Source of the DNA: Phaeobacter sp. 22II1-1F12B
GTDB taxonomy: Bacteria > Pseudomonadota > Alphaproteobacteria > Rhodobacterales > Rhodobacteraceae
Direction: 5' to 3'
DNA length: 64,000 nucleotides
Assembly: GCF_002210165.1 (NCBI RefSeq)
Contig: NZ_AQQP01000017.1
Location: 1 to 64,000, forward strand
Shown here: positions 49,239 to 57,949 of the stretch, piece after piece
Position numbering within the stretch: position 1 is the stretch's first letter
Layout of the letters: every line of letters starts with the position of its first letter
Translations under genes and position numbers: made by a program
The notes under the pieces: generated by a model
Told to the model about the DNA's origin: nothing
Database searches by the model: none
What the model saw: the letters and a program-made list of their open reading frames with translations, nothing else

Positions 49239-50246
49239 TCAGATGGTGATGGAAATCTTGCCGAAATGAGCGCCGGACGCCTGATATTCGAAAGCCTCGC
49301 GAAGCTTTGACAGATCAAAGCTCTGGTCGAGCACGGGGCGGATGCCGGTGGATTCCAATGCGGCGATCAGGTCTTTCTGATCCCGCCGGGACCCGACCAT
49401 AAGACCCTGAATGCGTTGCTGGCGCAGCATCATCGTGACCGTTGGGACCTCTCCGGAAAAGCCGGAAAGAACGCCGATCACGGCGATATGCCCGCCAACC
49501 CGGGCGGCATTGATCGATTGCGGCAGGGTGCCGGAACCGCCGGTTTCGATCACATGGTCGACGCCACGGCCCCCGGTCAGTTCGCGCGCCACCATGCCCC
49601 ATTCGGGTGTTTCGCGGTAGTTTATCGTCTCATCCGCGCCGAGCGCCTTTAGCCGGTTGAGCTTTTCCCCGGAGGAGGAGGTTGCGATGACGCGGGCGCC
49701 CATCGCCTTGGCAAGCTGCAGCGCAAAGATCGAGACCCCGCCGGATCCAAGGGTCAGCACGGTGTCGCCAGCCTTGAGGCCACCGTTCACCACGAGGGCG
49801 CGCCATGCGGTGACGGCGGCGGTCGGGATGGTCGCAGCCTCGGTATGGGTCCAGCCCTGCGGGCTTTTTGTGAGCCAGAAAGCGGGGACGGTCACCTCGG
49901 TCTGCGCATAGCCGTCGAGCCCGTCGCCGGGGACGCATTCGTTCGAGCTTGGCATTTCGCCGTCATAGGCCCAGTAGGGAAAGAAGCACGAAACCACGTG
50001 GTCGCCGGGTTTGAATTTGGTGACGTCGCTGCCGGTCTCAAGCACTTCTCCGGCCCCGTCGGCAAGGGGTATCCTGCCGTCCGGTGACCGTTCGGGTGTT
50101 TTACAGACGAAATAGTCGTGAAAGTTCAGCGAGCTTGCATGCACACGCATGCGCACTTGCCCCGGACCGGGCGCTGGCGCGGCATCCATCTGCGACACGA
50201 CAAGGTTGTTCAGCCCGCCGGGGGCCTCGATCATCAGCTTGCGCAT
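49239..50246 (-). CDS. Zinc-independent alcohol dehydrogenase / quinone oxidoreductase
   Basis: 335 residues, medium-chain dehydrogenase fold: GroES-like N-terminal half with SSLNFHDYFVCKTPERSPDGRIPLADGAGEV, then a Rossmann site VLTLGSGGVSIFALQLAKAMGARV. The structural zinc cysteine cluster is absent, as in the quinone-oxidoreductase branch. Starts 3 bases after the stop of a 49-codon gene, so translation is probably coupled. Confidence 0.92.
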   Translation of the reverse strand: MRKLMIEAPGGLNNLVVSQMDAAPAPGPGQVRMRVHASSLNFHDYFVCKTPERSPDGRIPLADGAGEVLETGSDVTKFKPGDHVVSCFFPYWAYDGEMPSSNECVPGDGLDGYAQTEVTVPAFWLTKSPQGWTHTEAATIPTAAVTAWRALVVNGGLKAGDTVLTLGSGGVSIFALQLAKAMGARVIATSSSGEKLNRLKALGADETINYRETPEWGMVARELTGGRGVDHVIETGGSGTLPQSINAARVGGHIAVIGVLSGFSGEVPTVTMMLRQQRIQGLMVGSRRDQKDLIAALESTGIRPVLDQSFDLSKLREAFEYQASGAHFGKISITI

Positions 50247-50249
50247 GGA

Positions 50250-50399
50250 TTATTCGTCTTTCTTGTGACCGGTCGACTTCCCGCCAGACTGCGGGTGCGA
50301 AGACGAACCCGTCTCGCTTTCCAGCACCTTGAATTCGTCCAGTACGTCGCCGGGTGTCGGGTCTATCACGGACCAGTGGTGCGAACCGAGCGTATCCAT
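50250..50399 (-). CDS. 49-residue small protein upstream of the dehydrogenase
   Basis: Translated by hand. The ATG at 50399 has AAGGA 6 bases upstream, and the frame ends in TAA 3 bases before the next ATG. The product starts MDTLGSHHWSVIDPTPGDVL and ends GKSTGHKKDE; it is hydrophilic, with no signal or membrane segment. The strong ribosome site and spacing suggest a real small gene or a translated leader that couples to the dehydrogenase. No family recognised. Confidence 0.55.
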   Translation of the reverse strand: MDTLGSHHWSVIDPTPGDVLDEFKVLESETGSSSHPQSGGKSTGHKKDE

Positions 50400-50834
50400 C
50401 AGCGTTCCTTTCCAACCTGTCGGTGATCTTCCCTAGGCCGCGCTCCAAAGGGCGGCCGGACAATTTCTGACCAACAATTAGTCGATCCGCGCCGGGTCTG
50501 AACATTGAATGTTTTTGAGGTCTCGTTCGGGCTTTGCGAGCTAAGGGTACAAAAAACGTGACGCGCGCCCCCCGCAGCGAAGGCGATCCGCGCCTTGGTT
50601 CCGTTTATGGCCTTTTGAAACCTAGCGAATTACGCCCAGAGCGCATTCTGGCGCATGAGCGCCGCCTGCGAGGAGCGTCGGAAGTGGTTCACATTGTTTG
50701 AACCTAAGTCGAAAAATATTCGATTGCACGAAACCCAAAAACTTCTGAGCGTTGAGAGCATGGGCATTCCGCTCGCATAAAATTCAGCCCGGCAAGGGTG
50801 AACCGTAATCCTAACAGGGAGTACACAAGGTTAC
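50400..50834. other. Divergent intergenic region between the small gene and the PotD-like operon
   Basis: 435 bases without a recognised gene. It includes a perfect palindrome AACATT-G-AATGTT (50501-50513) and an inverted repeat TCGAA/TTCGA around an AT-rich centre near 50709-50723. Both are operator-like. The two promoters must lie here; I could not place them with confidence. Confidence 0.5.
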
Positions 50835-51941
50835 ATGAAAGCACATGAAAATTTTCGTCGTGACTGCGCGGACATTCTTCGTTCCGAGCTGGCAAGCGGC
50901 AAGATCTCGCGGCGTCAGTTTCTGCGTTCCACGGCCATGCTGGGGGTTGCGGTTTCCGCCGGCGGCCTGACCGGCAAGGCGCGCGCCGAGGGTGCCTCGG
51001 AGGTTGTCATCTCGAACTACGGCGGCGATGCCGACGCCGCCTATATGGAAGCGCTGGGCAACCCGTTCACCGCGGATACCGGGATTGACGTGGTAACCGA
51101 ACCGGGCGGCCCGCTGATCGGCGTCGTGCGCAAGATGGTCGACGAACGCAACGTGACATGGGATATCGTTGACGCGTCGGATTACTATTCGATCCGGCTC
51201 GACGACGAATACCTGATGCCCATCGATTATTCCGTGGTCGATGCGGATGCGCTTTATGACTGGAACCGGTACGATCGCATTGCCGGGAGCTATACTTTCT
51301 CGAACGTGCTGACCTATGACTCGAGCAAGTTCGACGAAGCCCCCACCGGCTGGAAAGACTTCTTCGACCTCGAGAAATTCCCCGGCAAGCGCGCCATGTA
51401 CAAGTGGTTCGACGGCATGCCAGAGGCCTTTATGCTGGCCGCCGGCAAAAGCCCGGACGAGGTCTATCCGATCGACATGGACCTTGTCGCCGAGATGATC
51501 GACTCGCTGGGCGATAACCTTGTTCTCTGGGATAGCGGCGGCATGAGCCAGCAGCTGTTCCTTGACGAGGAAGTCGTGATGGGCAGCCTATGGAACACAC
51601 GGGCGCGGCTGCTGAACCGTGACACGGATGACCGCGTGAAGTGGATCTGGAACGAACAGATCATCTCTCCCGGTGGCTGGGGTGTCATGCAGGGGGCGCC
51701 GAACCCGGAAGGCGCGATGAAGTTCATAGCCGCCAGCCAGGATCCCGAGCGTCAGATCATGCTGCTGGATCTTTTGGGCAACGGGCCTGCCAACCCGGCG
51801 GCCGAGGCGCTGCTGACCGATGAGCAACGGGCCATCAACCCGGTTTCCCATCTGGATGTCGGGCTTGTCCACGATGCAAAATGGTACGCAGAATCTTTTG
51901 ACGATGAACTCTACAACTGGCTCGATGTCACAGGAAGCTGA
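50835..51941 (+). CDS. Extracellular solute-binding protein (PotD/spermidine-like)
   Basis: 368 residues. N-terminal twin-arginine-like signal (SRRQFLRSTAMLGVAVSAGG) suggests Tat export of the folded protein. The mature part SEVVISNYGGDADAAYMEALGNPFTADTG is typical of the SBP_bac_8 polyamine-type family. AAGG is 5 bases upstream of the ATG. Followed directly by two permeases and an ATPase. The actual ligand cannot be told. Confidence 0.9.
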   Translation: MKAHENFRRDCADILRSELASGKISRRQFLRSTAMLGVAVSAGGLTGKARAEGASEVVISNYGGDADAAYMEALGNPFTADTGIDVVTEPGGPLIGVVRKMVDERNVTWDIVDASDYYSIRLDDEYLMPIDYSVVDADALYDWNRYDRIAGSYTFSNVLTYDSSKFDEAPTGWKDFFDLEKFPGKRAMYKWFDGMPEAFMLAAGKSPDEVYPIDMDLVAEMIDSLGDNLVLWDSGGMSQQLFLDEEVVMGSLWNTRARLLNRDTDDRVKWIWNEQIISPGGWGVMQGAPNPEGAMKFIAASQDPERQIMLLDLLGNGPANPAAEALLTDEQRAINPVSHLDVGLVHDAKWYAESFDDELYNWLDVTGS

Positions 51942-52815
51942 CATTTCCTCTGGAAAGATCTCGATCGAGAAACCGGCCCAACGCTTGTCGTTGGGCCGTA
52001 TTGACAGTGCCTGGGCGCTTGTCCTTCCGATCATCATTGTCGTTGTTCTTCTTTACATCGTACCGCTGCTCTACGTGTTTCAGCTGAGCATTTCCGATCC
52101 CAAGTGGGGTCTGGATAACTACGAACGGCTGGTCACGATGCGCGGTCAGGTCCGCGTGATGCTGACCACCTTTCGGATCAGCGCGATCTCGGCGACGCTG
52201 GCCGTGATACTGGGCTTTCTTGTCGCGCTGGCGATGACATGGGTGCGCGGGGTGCATCAGCAGGTTCTGGTGATCTGCGTGATGATCCCGCTTTGGATTT
52301 CCGTGCTGGTCCGGGGGTTTTCCTGGCTGGTGCTTTTGCGGGACAATGGCCCGCTCAATGACTGGCTGATGGCGGTCGGGCTGATTACCGAACCGCTGGC
52401 CTTTGTGCGCAATGAACTGGGCGTCGTGATCGGCATGGTGCATTACCTGCTGCCTTTCGCCATCCTGCCGATGTATTCCGTCATGCAGGGGATAGACGAA
52501 CGTCTGCTGTTCGCCTCGCGCAGTCTTGGCGCGAGCGCGCGCACGACATTCGCCAAGGTCTATATTCCGATGGCGCTGCCGGGGATCATGGCCGCGACGA
52601 TCATCGTCTTTGTCTTCGGGCTTGGGTTCTACGTGACACCGGTGCTTCTGGGCGGTGGCCGCGTAGTGATGCTGGCGGAATCAGTCAGCGTCTCGATCCT
52701 GACGACCGCACGCTGGGGTCTGGGCGCGGCACAATCCATGGCGCTGCTTGCCGTCACCCTTTGTCTTGTGGGCATCCTGTCCAAGACCGTGGGTCTTAAA
52801 AAGGGGTTGGGATGA
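51925..52815 (+). CDS. ABC transporter permease (PotB type)
   Basis: 296 residues from the ATG at 51925, overlapping the binding-protein gene by 17 bases. Six hydrophobic helices, with EAA loop FASRSLGASARTTFAKVYIPMALP. The open frame reaches back to 51820, so the start is not certain. It has the usual extended cytoplasmic N-terminus. Confidence 0.9.
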   Translation: MSQEADISSGKISIEKPAQRLSLGRIDSAWALVLPIIIVVVLLYIVPLLYVFQLSISDPKWGLDNYERLVTMRGQVRVMLTTFRISAISATLAVILGFLVALAMTWVRGVHQQVLVICVMIPLWISVLVRGFSWLVLLRDNGPLNDWLMAVGLITEPLAFVRNELGVVIGMVHYLLPFAILPMYSVMQGIDERLLFASRSLGASARTTFAKVYIPMALPGIMAATIIVFVFGLGFYVTPVLLGGGRVVMLAESVSVSILTTARWGLGAAQSMALLAVTLCLVGILSKTVGLKKGLG

Positions 52816-53621
52816 TGGAAAACCGGTCATCCCTTCCCAAGGTGCTGGTCATCACGATTGCATGGCTTGTGATCGGTTTCCTGATCGCGCCGATGTTCGT
52901 GACCTTCCCGATCTCGCTCACCTCCGAGCGTTACCTGTCGATGCCGGACGGAGAGATTTCCTTTCGGCATTACCAGACACTGGTCGAGGACAGCGCGTGG
53001 ATCAGTGCCTTTATGGACAGCCTGATCGTTGCCACCGGAACGGTGGTGGTTTCGCTGACCATCGGCACGCTGGCCGCTATCGGCTTGTGGCAGATCGGCG
53101 GACGCCCTGCGCAGATGCTGCGGATCTTGCCGCTGCTGCCGCTGATCGTGCCGCCCGTCGTCTCGGCGCTGGCCTTGTCGCGTGCATGGGTGATGCTGCG
53201 GATGCTGGATACCTATCCGGCCGTCATCATCTCGCACTCGATCCTTGCGCTGCCGTTCGTGTTCATGACGGTCTCTGCCTCGTTGGAAAGCGTCGACAAG
53301 CGCATCGTTCAAGCCGCGCGCAGCCTTGGGTCCGGTCCGTTCCGCAGCGTGTTCGGTATCGTCATTCCCAACGTCAAGGCGGGCCTGTTCACCGGCGGGC
53401 TGTTCGCGTTTTTCGTGTCGTGGGACGAGATCGTCGTGACTCTTTTCATCACCGGCCGGAATGTCTTTACGCTGCCGCGCAAGATCTGGTCCGACCTCAG
53501 GGACAGCATCGACCCGGCAATCGCCGCGCTGTCATCGCTGATGATCGCGGTCACGATCGTGGTCGCCGCGATCTACCTGACCAACACTCTGCTCAAACAG
53601 AGAAAGACACCAAAAGAATGA
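52812..53621 (+). CDS. ABC transporter permease (PotC type)
   Basis: 269 residues with six helices and EAA loop QAARSLGSGPFRSVFGIVIPNVKAG. Start overlaps the previous stop by 4 bases, and its own stop overlaps the next start (ATGA). Confidence 0.92.
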   Translation: MMENRSSLPKVLVITIAWLVIGFLIAPMFVTFPISLTSERYLSMPDGEISFRHYQTLVEDSAWISAFMDSLIVATGTVVVSLTIGTLAAIGLWQIGGRPAQMLRILPLLPLIVPPVVSALALSRAWVMLRMLDTYPAVIISHSILALPFVFMTVSASLESVDKRIVQAARSLGSGPFRSVFGIVIPNVKAGLFTGGLFAFFVSWDEIVVTLFITGRNVFTLPRKIWSDLRDSIDPAIAALSSLMIAVTIVVAAIYLTNTLLKQRKTPKE

Positions 53622-54718
53622 ATGCACAATCACCCGTCACGCCGCTTGCCACGGATATCCGGATCACCGGGCTCAGCAAGTATTTCGGCAATTTCGGCGC
53701 GCTGCTTGATATCGAGCTGAAAGTCGCCCCGGGCGAGTTTCTGACGCTGCTTGGGCCCTCCGGGTCGGGCAAGAGCACGCTGCTCATGTCGATTGCCGGT
53801 TTTGTCGAACCGTCAGCCGGGAACATCCTTGTCGGCGGCAAATCTGTCATCTCCACGGTGCCTGAAAAGCGCAACTTTGGGGTCGTGTTTCAGGGTTATG
53901 CCCTGTTTCCGCACATGACGGTTAAGGACAATCTCGCCTATCCGCTTAAAGTGCGGGGCGTTCCCAAGGCGCAGATCGCGGCAAAGGTTCAGGAAACGCT
54001 TGAGTTGGTGCAGCTGAGCCACCTTGCCTCGCGCTATCCCAAGCAGCTTTCCGGCGGCCAGCAGCAGCGCGTTGCCCTGGCACGGGCGCTGGTGTTTTCG
54101 CCCGAGATACTGCTGCTCGACGAACCCATGGGTGCGCTCGACAAGAAGCTGCGCCATGACCTGCAGCTTGAACTGCGCCAGCTGCACCGACGGCTTGGCC
54201 GCACCTTCGTCAACGTGACGCATGATCAGGAAGAAGCGATGGCCATGTCTGACCGCATCGCGATCATGAACGCCGGGCGGATCATTCAGGTGGGGCGGCC
54301 CCGCGATCTTTACGATGCGCCAAAGACTCGCTTTATCGCAGACTTCCTTGGCAAAAGTAACTTCCTTACCGGGCGGGTTTCCGAGATATCGGCGAGCGAG
54401 GCGCTGATCGAAACCGATAGTGGGATGATCCGGCATCGGCTGCGCGAGAGCGAAGGCCGCTTGTCCAAGGGGCGCGAAGTTCATCTTGCCCTGCGCCCGG
54501 AACAGATCACCCTTGGGGAGGCGCCAAACACGCTGTCGGCGACGGTGGAATCCGCGATCTTCCTTGGGAACTATGCGGAGGTCACCGTCAGAACCGAGCG
54601 CGGCTTGCAGATCGTCGGGCAGATGGCCCTGCGTGAATCCGAGCAACTGCCGGTCGAAGGCGCCCAGATCAAGGTCGGATGGGAGCCATCGGCCACGGTG
54701 ATCGTCGAGCCGGACTGA
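53618..54718 (+). CDS. ABC transporter ATP-binding protein (PotA type)
   Basis: 366 residues. Walker A GPSGSGKST, Q-loop VVFQGYALFPHM, signature LSGGQQQRVALARAL, Walker B LLLDEPMGALD, switch His in VTHDQEEAMAMSD, and a C-terminal TOBE domain (from about 285) containing ALRPEQITL. This is the ATPase of the polyamine-like importer. Starts within the PotC stop. After the stop, GAATCCGAA (54717-54725) can pair with TTCGGATTC (54775-54783). Confidence 0.94.
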   Translation: MNAQSPVTPLATDIRITGLSKYFGNFGALLDIELKVAPGEFLTLLGPSGSGKSTLLMSIAGFVEPSAGNILVGGKSVISTVPEKRNFGVVFQGYALFPHMTVKDNLAYPLKVRGVPKAQIAAKVQETLELVQLSHLASRYPKQLSGGQQQRVALARALVFSPEILLLDEPMGALDKKLRHDLQLELRQLHRRLGRTFVNVTHDQEEAMAMSDRIAIMNAGRIIQVGRPRDLYDAPKTRFIADFLGKSNFLTGRVSEISASEALIETDSGMIRHRLRESEGRLSKGREVHLALRPEQITLGEAPNTLSATVESAIFLGNYAEVTVRTERGLQIVGQMALRESEQLPVEGAQIKVGWEPSATVIVEPD

Positions 54719-54883
54719 ATCCGAAAGACTTGAATGACGGTGTGGTGGCGGGCGGAGACTGTCAGGAAGAATGGTTCGGATTCTTTGAGCTTTATAACTA
54801 AATGATTCAATTGTTCTGTAACTTTCCGGCCCCTAAAATTCTGGGAAATCCGCGTGAAACCCAACCAAGGAAAGACTGTTCTG

Positions 54884-55933
54884 ATGTCGGAAATCTGGAT
54901 CGATCCGGTACAGGACGGCGCATTCGAGTTTCGCAAGGCGCTGGGTAATTTCGCAACCGGGGTAACGGTTGTGGCGACCCGTACCGATGAGGGCGAGGTC
55001 AGGGCCTTTACCGCGAATTCCTTTACATCGGTCTCGCTCGACCCCGCCCTTGTTCTTGTCTGCCTTGCGAAATCCTCGGCCAGTCTGGGCATTTTCAGCG
55101 CGGCGGAGCATTTCTCGATCAACGTGCTGAATTCGGAACAACGCGAGATTTCAAACGCTTTCGCATCGCGCGAAGCAGAGGTGAAAATCGCGGCCTCGGC
55201 GAAGATGCCGTTCAGCGATGCGCCTTATGTGGGCGGCGCACTGTCGTCGTTCATTTGCCAGCGTCACGAATTGGTCGAGGCGGGCGATCATGTCATCCTT
55301 ATCGGTCGGGTCCTGCGTGTTGCGGTGAAAGACGGCCAGCCGCTTGGGTTCTTCCGGGGCAGCTATGTCGGCATTGGCCCCGAAACCCGCGAAATGGAAA
55401 GAATGGGCACCAGCATCATCGTTGGCGGGGTACTGCGTCACGCGGGAAAGGTCTTGCTGTGCCGTCGTCCCGGTGAAACGAACTGGGAAATCCCCTCGGC
55501 CATGCTGAACCATGGCGAACGCTATGTCAGCGCCTTGCAGACATGCTTTGCCCGGCTTGGCCTCCCCGTACAGACCTTCGTGCCCTATTCGATGTTTCAG
55601 GAAATCGGAGAGGACACGACCTCTCTTATCTTTTCGGCCGAGCTTGCCGAGGGCGGGGTATCTGCCCCCGAGGATGGATCGGAACTGCGGTGGTTCGACA
55701 CGGGCGACGCCCCATGGGAGCTTGTCGAGGGCGTGATGAAAAAATCCCTGCTTAGCCGTTACCTCAGGGAGGCGGCCTCGGGCTATTTCGGGGTGTATTT
55801 CGACACGCCGGACGGGGGCAATGTTATGGCTGTAAAGGGTCGCCCGCGCGACTGGACCGACTGGCACGACGCCGAAGGCGGTGACGCCGGGCATCCCGAA
55901 GAATTGTCCTCAACAGATCACCAGACCCGCTGA
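54884..55933 (+). CDS. Flavin reductase fused to a degenerate Nudix domain
   Basis: 349 residues. About 1-170 is a flavin-reductase-like split barrel (FRKALGNFATGVTVVATRT; FTANSFTSVSLDPALVLVCL; FSINVLNSEQREIS), which supplies reduced FMN. About 175-295 looks like Nudix (IIVGGVLRHAGKVLLCRRPGETNWEIPS), but the box reads HGERYVSALQTCFARLGL, without the REXXEE acids, so hydrolysis is doubtful. A GTG at 54854 is an alternative start. Likely partner of a flavin-dependent monooxygenase such as the one at 60198. Confidence 0.85.
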   Translation: MSEIWIDPVQDGAFEFRKALGNFATGVTVVATRTDEGEVRAFTANSFTSVSLDPALVLVCLAKSSASLGIFSAAEHFSINVLNSEQREISNAFASREAEVKIAASAKMPFSDAPYVGGALSSFICQRHELVEAGDHVILIGRVLRVAVKDGQPLGFFRGSYVGIGPETREMERMGTSIIVGGVLRHAGKVLLCRRPGETNWEIPSAMLNHGERYVSALQTCFARLGLPVQTFVPYSMFQEIGEDTTSLIFSAELAEGGVSAPEDGSELRWFDTGDAPWELVEGVMKKSLLSRYLREAASGYFGVYFDTPDGGNVMAVKGRPRDWTDWHDAEGGDAGHPEELSSTDHQTR

Positions 55934-55992
55934 CGCGGTTCTGACCAAGCGGGGATCTCCCCCAAAATCCCAAGCAAAACAGGGTTCATGAG

Positions 55993-56334
55993 ATGGAAAA
56001 GAAGTTTGAAGTGGTGCGATTGGCGGATGCCGCGCTGGAATTCGAAGGCGAGACCGGCTCGACGCTGGACAAGAAGATCGACGATACCAATTCTGATGAA
56101 ATGGGCGGCGGATACTTCTCGGTCCACAACTCGCCGAACCGTATGGACCTGCCCTATGACGAGATCGCCATCTGCCTGAAGGGCGTCTTCAAGCTAACGG
56201 TCGATGGAGTCGTCAGCGAACTGCATCCAGGTGACTTCGCCTTTATCCCGAAAGGGACCGACGTGATTTTCGACGGTGAAAACGCGGTCTGCGCCTATGG
56301 GGTTCACCCCGTCGACTGGCGCAGCAAGATGTAA
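55993..56334 (+). CDS. Cupin-domain protein (EutQ-like)
   Basis: 113 residues. A single cupin barrel with ICLKGVFKLTVDG and LHPGDFAFIPKGTDVIF. It resembles the EutQ cupin and related small barrels, but no ethanolamine genes surround it. It lies 59 bases after the flavin reductase fusion and is followed by a hairpin. Confidence 0.8.
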   Translation: MEKKFEVVRLADAALEFEGETGSTLDKKIDDTNSDEMGGGYFSVHNSPNRMDLPYDEIAICLKGVFKLTVDGVVSELHPGDFAFIPKGTDVIFDGENAVCAYGVHPVDWRSKM

Positions 56335-56365
56335 GCTGTGAACGGACAGCACCTGTTCGCCATAT

Positions 56366-56400
56366 GGGCAGCCCCGCGAAACCGGGACTGCCCGATTTGT
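56366..56400 (+). terminator. Hairpin, probable terminator after the cupin gene
   Basis: An 11-base stem GGGCAGCCCCG/CGGGACTGCCC (one mismatch) with a 6-base loop is followed by GATTTGT. The uridine run is short. Confidence 0.5.
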
Positions 56401-56541
56401 AAGAAGACGGGCGTGTAAACGAAGATTTTATGCCGATCACACCCTGCAGGGCATGAACCCACATGGCCTTGTCAGCTCATCTTGTGTATCGGGCGAGCGA
56501 AAGCTTCCCGTTGCAGAAGACACTGAAAGACAAGATCAGGC

Positions 56542-57363
56542 ATGACCGATTTTTCCCGCCCCAACCTGCGTGAGCGCGCCGCGCGATTCACCGACAGCCG
56601 CGCGTTCCAGAACTTTATCCTGTTCGTGATCCTGTTCAACGCGGGCATTCTTGGGCTCGAAACCTCTGATACTGTCATGCAGAGGGTCGGGCCGCTGATC
56701 CTCCTGCTGGATCGCATCTGCCTTGTCATCTTCGTCGTGGAAATCGGGCTCAAGTTCTTTGGCCGGGGCTTGGGATTCTTCCGGCGCGGGTGGAGTGTCT
56801 TCGACTTTGTCATCGTCGCGATTTCGCTGATCCCGGCGGCACAGGGGCTAAGCGTGCTGCGGGCCCTGCGCATCCTGCGGCTGCTGCGCGTGGTCTCGAT
56901 GGCGCCATCGCTGCGGCGGGTGGTCGAAGGTCTGTTCAAGGCGATCCCGGGCATGGCCTCGGTTTTCGTCCTGATGGCGGTGATCTTTTACATCGGGTCG
57001 GTGATGGCGACCAAACTCTTCGGCGACAGTTTCCCCGAGTGGTTCGGAACGCTGGCCCAGTCGGGTTATACGCTGTTCCAGATCATGACCTTGGAAAGCT
57101 GGTCGATGGGGATCGTGCGCCCGGTGATGGAGCAGTATCAGCAGGCGTGGCTGTTCTTTGTGCCCTTCATCATCGTGACGACCTTTGCGGTCGTAAACCT
57201 TTTGGTGGGCCTGATCGTGAACTCGATGCAGGACGCGCATCACGAGGAAGACAGCGAAAAGACCGACCTTTACCGGGACGAAGTTCTCGCCCGCCTTGCC
57301 GAGTTAGAGGCCTTGATCCGGTCGGAAAAGGAAAGCGCCAAACCGGATACAGGCCAGCGCTGA
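56542..57363 (+). CDS. Voltage-gated sodium channel (NaChBac/NavAb type)
   Basis: 273 residues, one six-helix subunit of a homotetramer in the inner membrane. S1 24-40, S2 52-72, S3 84-98. S4 has arginines at 107, 110, 113 and 116, each third residue, the voltage sensor. S5 136-158, pore helix and selectivity filter TLESWSM at 183-189, S6 202-228. A charged C-terminal coiled coil (235-265) would assemble the tetramer. The filter is that of the bacterial sodium-selective channels. Possible roles include motility, pH or sodium homeostasis; neighbours do not specify which. Confidence 0.93.
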   Translation: MTDFSRPNLRERAARFTDSRAFQNFILFVILFNAGILGLETSDTVMQRVGPLILLLDRICLVIFVVEIGLKFFGRGLGFFRRGWSVFDFVIVAISLIPAAQGLSVLRALRILRLLRVVSMAPSLRRVVEGLFKAIPGMASVFVLMAVIFYIGSVMATKLFGDSFPEWFGTLAQSGYTLFQIMTLESWSMGIVRPVMEQYQQAWLFFVPFIIVTTFAVVNLLVGLIVNSMQDAHHEEDSEKTDLYRDEVLARLAELEALIRSEKESAKPDTGQR

Positions 57364-57373
57364 TCGCGCGGGC

Positions 57374-57913
57374 TCAGGTCCATTCGGGCGGGCGGGGGCC
57401 GCTGCGGGTCAGGGCGATGACGCTGGCGGGGTCGATCGTTTTGAAACCCTCGGGGGCAAGCGCATTTCCGGGCATCACCGTATAGTCGAAAAACGCAACC
57501 TCGACCGATTTGCCCATATCCCGCAGCGCCTGCAGGGCAGGAGAGAGGGCGGCGCGGTTGGACACGATTACGGCCTTGTCGAATTTCCCGTTCATCGCAT
57601 CCGTCAGCATCCGCGTGGTCAGCAGGGTTTCGACACCGGTATCCACGAAAATGCTGCCGATTACCTTGGGCGCGATGGTTTCGATCTTAACGCCGTCCTG
57701 CGCGATCTTATCGAACAGGGCCTTTTGATTGGCGTGCTTGTTCGGGTAGGGCGTCGCGGGGATCACCGGCGTGATGTAATAGACCTCGCCCAGCGTGCCG
57801 TCGCCGATCAGGCCAGAGGCGAAATCCTTCAGGTTCATGTCCATCGACATGCCACTGCCGCGCACACCATCGGCGAAGACACCGCCATCGAAGAATACTG
57901 AAACTGTCGTCAT
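57374..57913 (-). CDS. NYN-domain-like protein with an incomplete acidic motif
   Basis: 179 residues. VSVFFDGGVF at the start (Asp9), VDTGVETLLTTRMLTDAM (Asp91, Asp105) and KAVIVSNRAALSPALQALRDMGKSVEVAF align with the NYN/LabA PIN-like nuclease fold. The usual SGDxDF acidic pair is replaced by SNRAAL (118-123), so nuclease activity is doubtful. It lies 36 bases downstream of the hydrolase gene on the same strand and is convergent with the sodium channel. Confidence 0.65.
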   Translation of the reverse strand: MTTVSVFFDGGVFADGVRGSGMSMDMNLKDFASGLIGDGTLGEVYYITPVIPATPYPNKHANQKALFDKIAQDGVKIETIAPKVIGSIFVDTGVETLLTTRMLTDAMNGKFDKAVIVSNRAALSPALQALRDMGKSVEVAFFDYTVMPGNALAPEGFKTIDPASVIALTRSGPRPPEWT

Positions 57914-57949
57914 GTCTTGTCCATTCGCTTGCGGGAGGGGGAAATCGCG

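Noticed and set aside
52748-53617. Long N-terminal extension of the PotA-like ATPase
   Set aside because: The frame is open but overlaps the PotC permease gene out of frame; the ATG at 53618 with ATGA overlap and correct family length is preferred.
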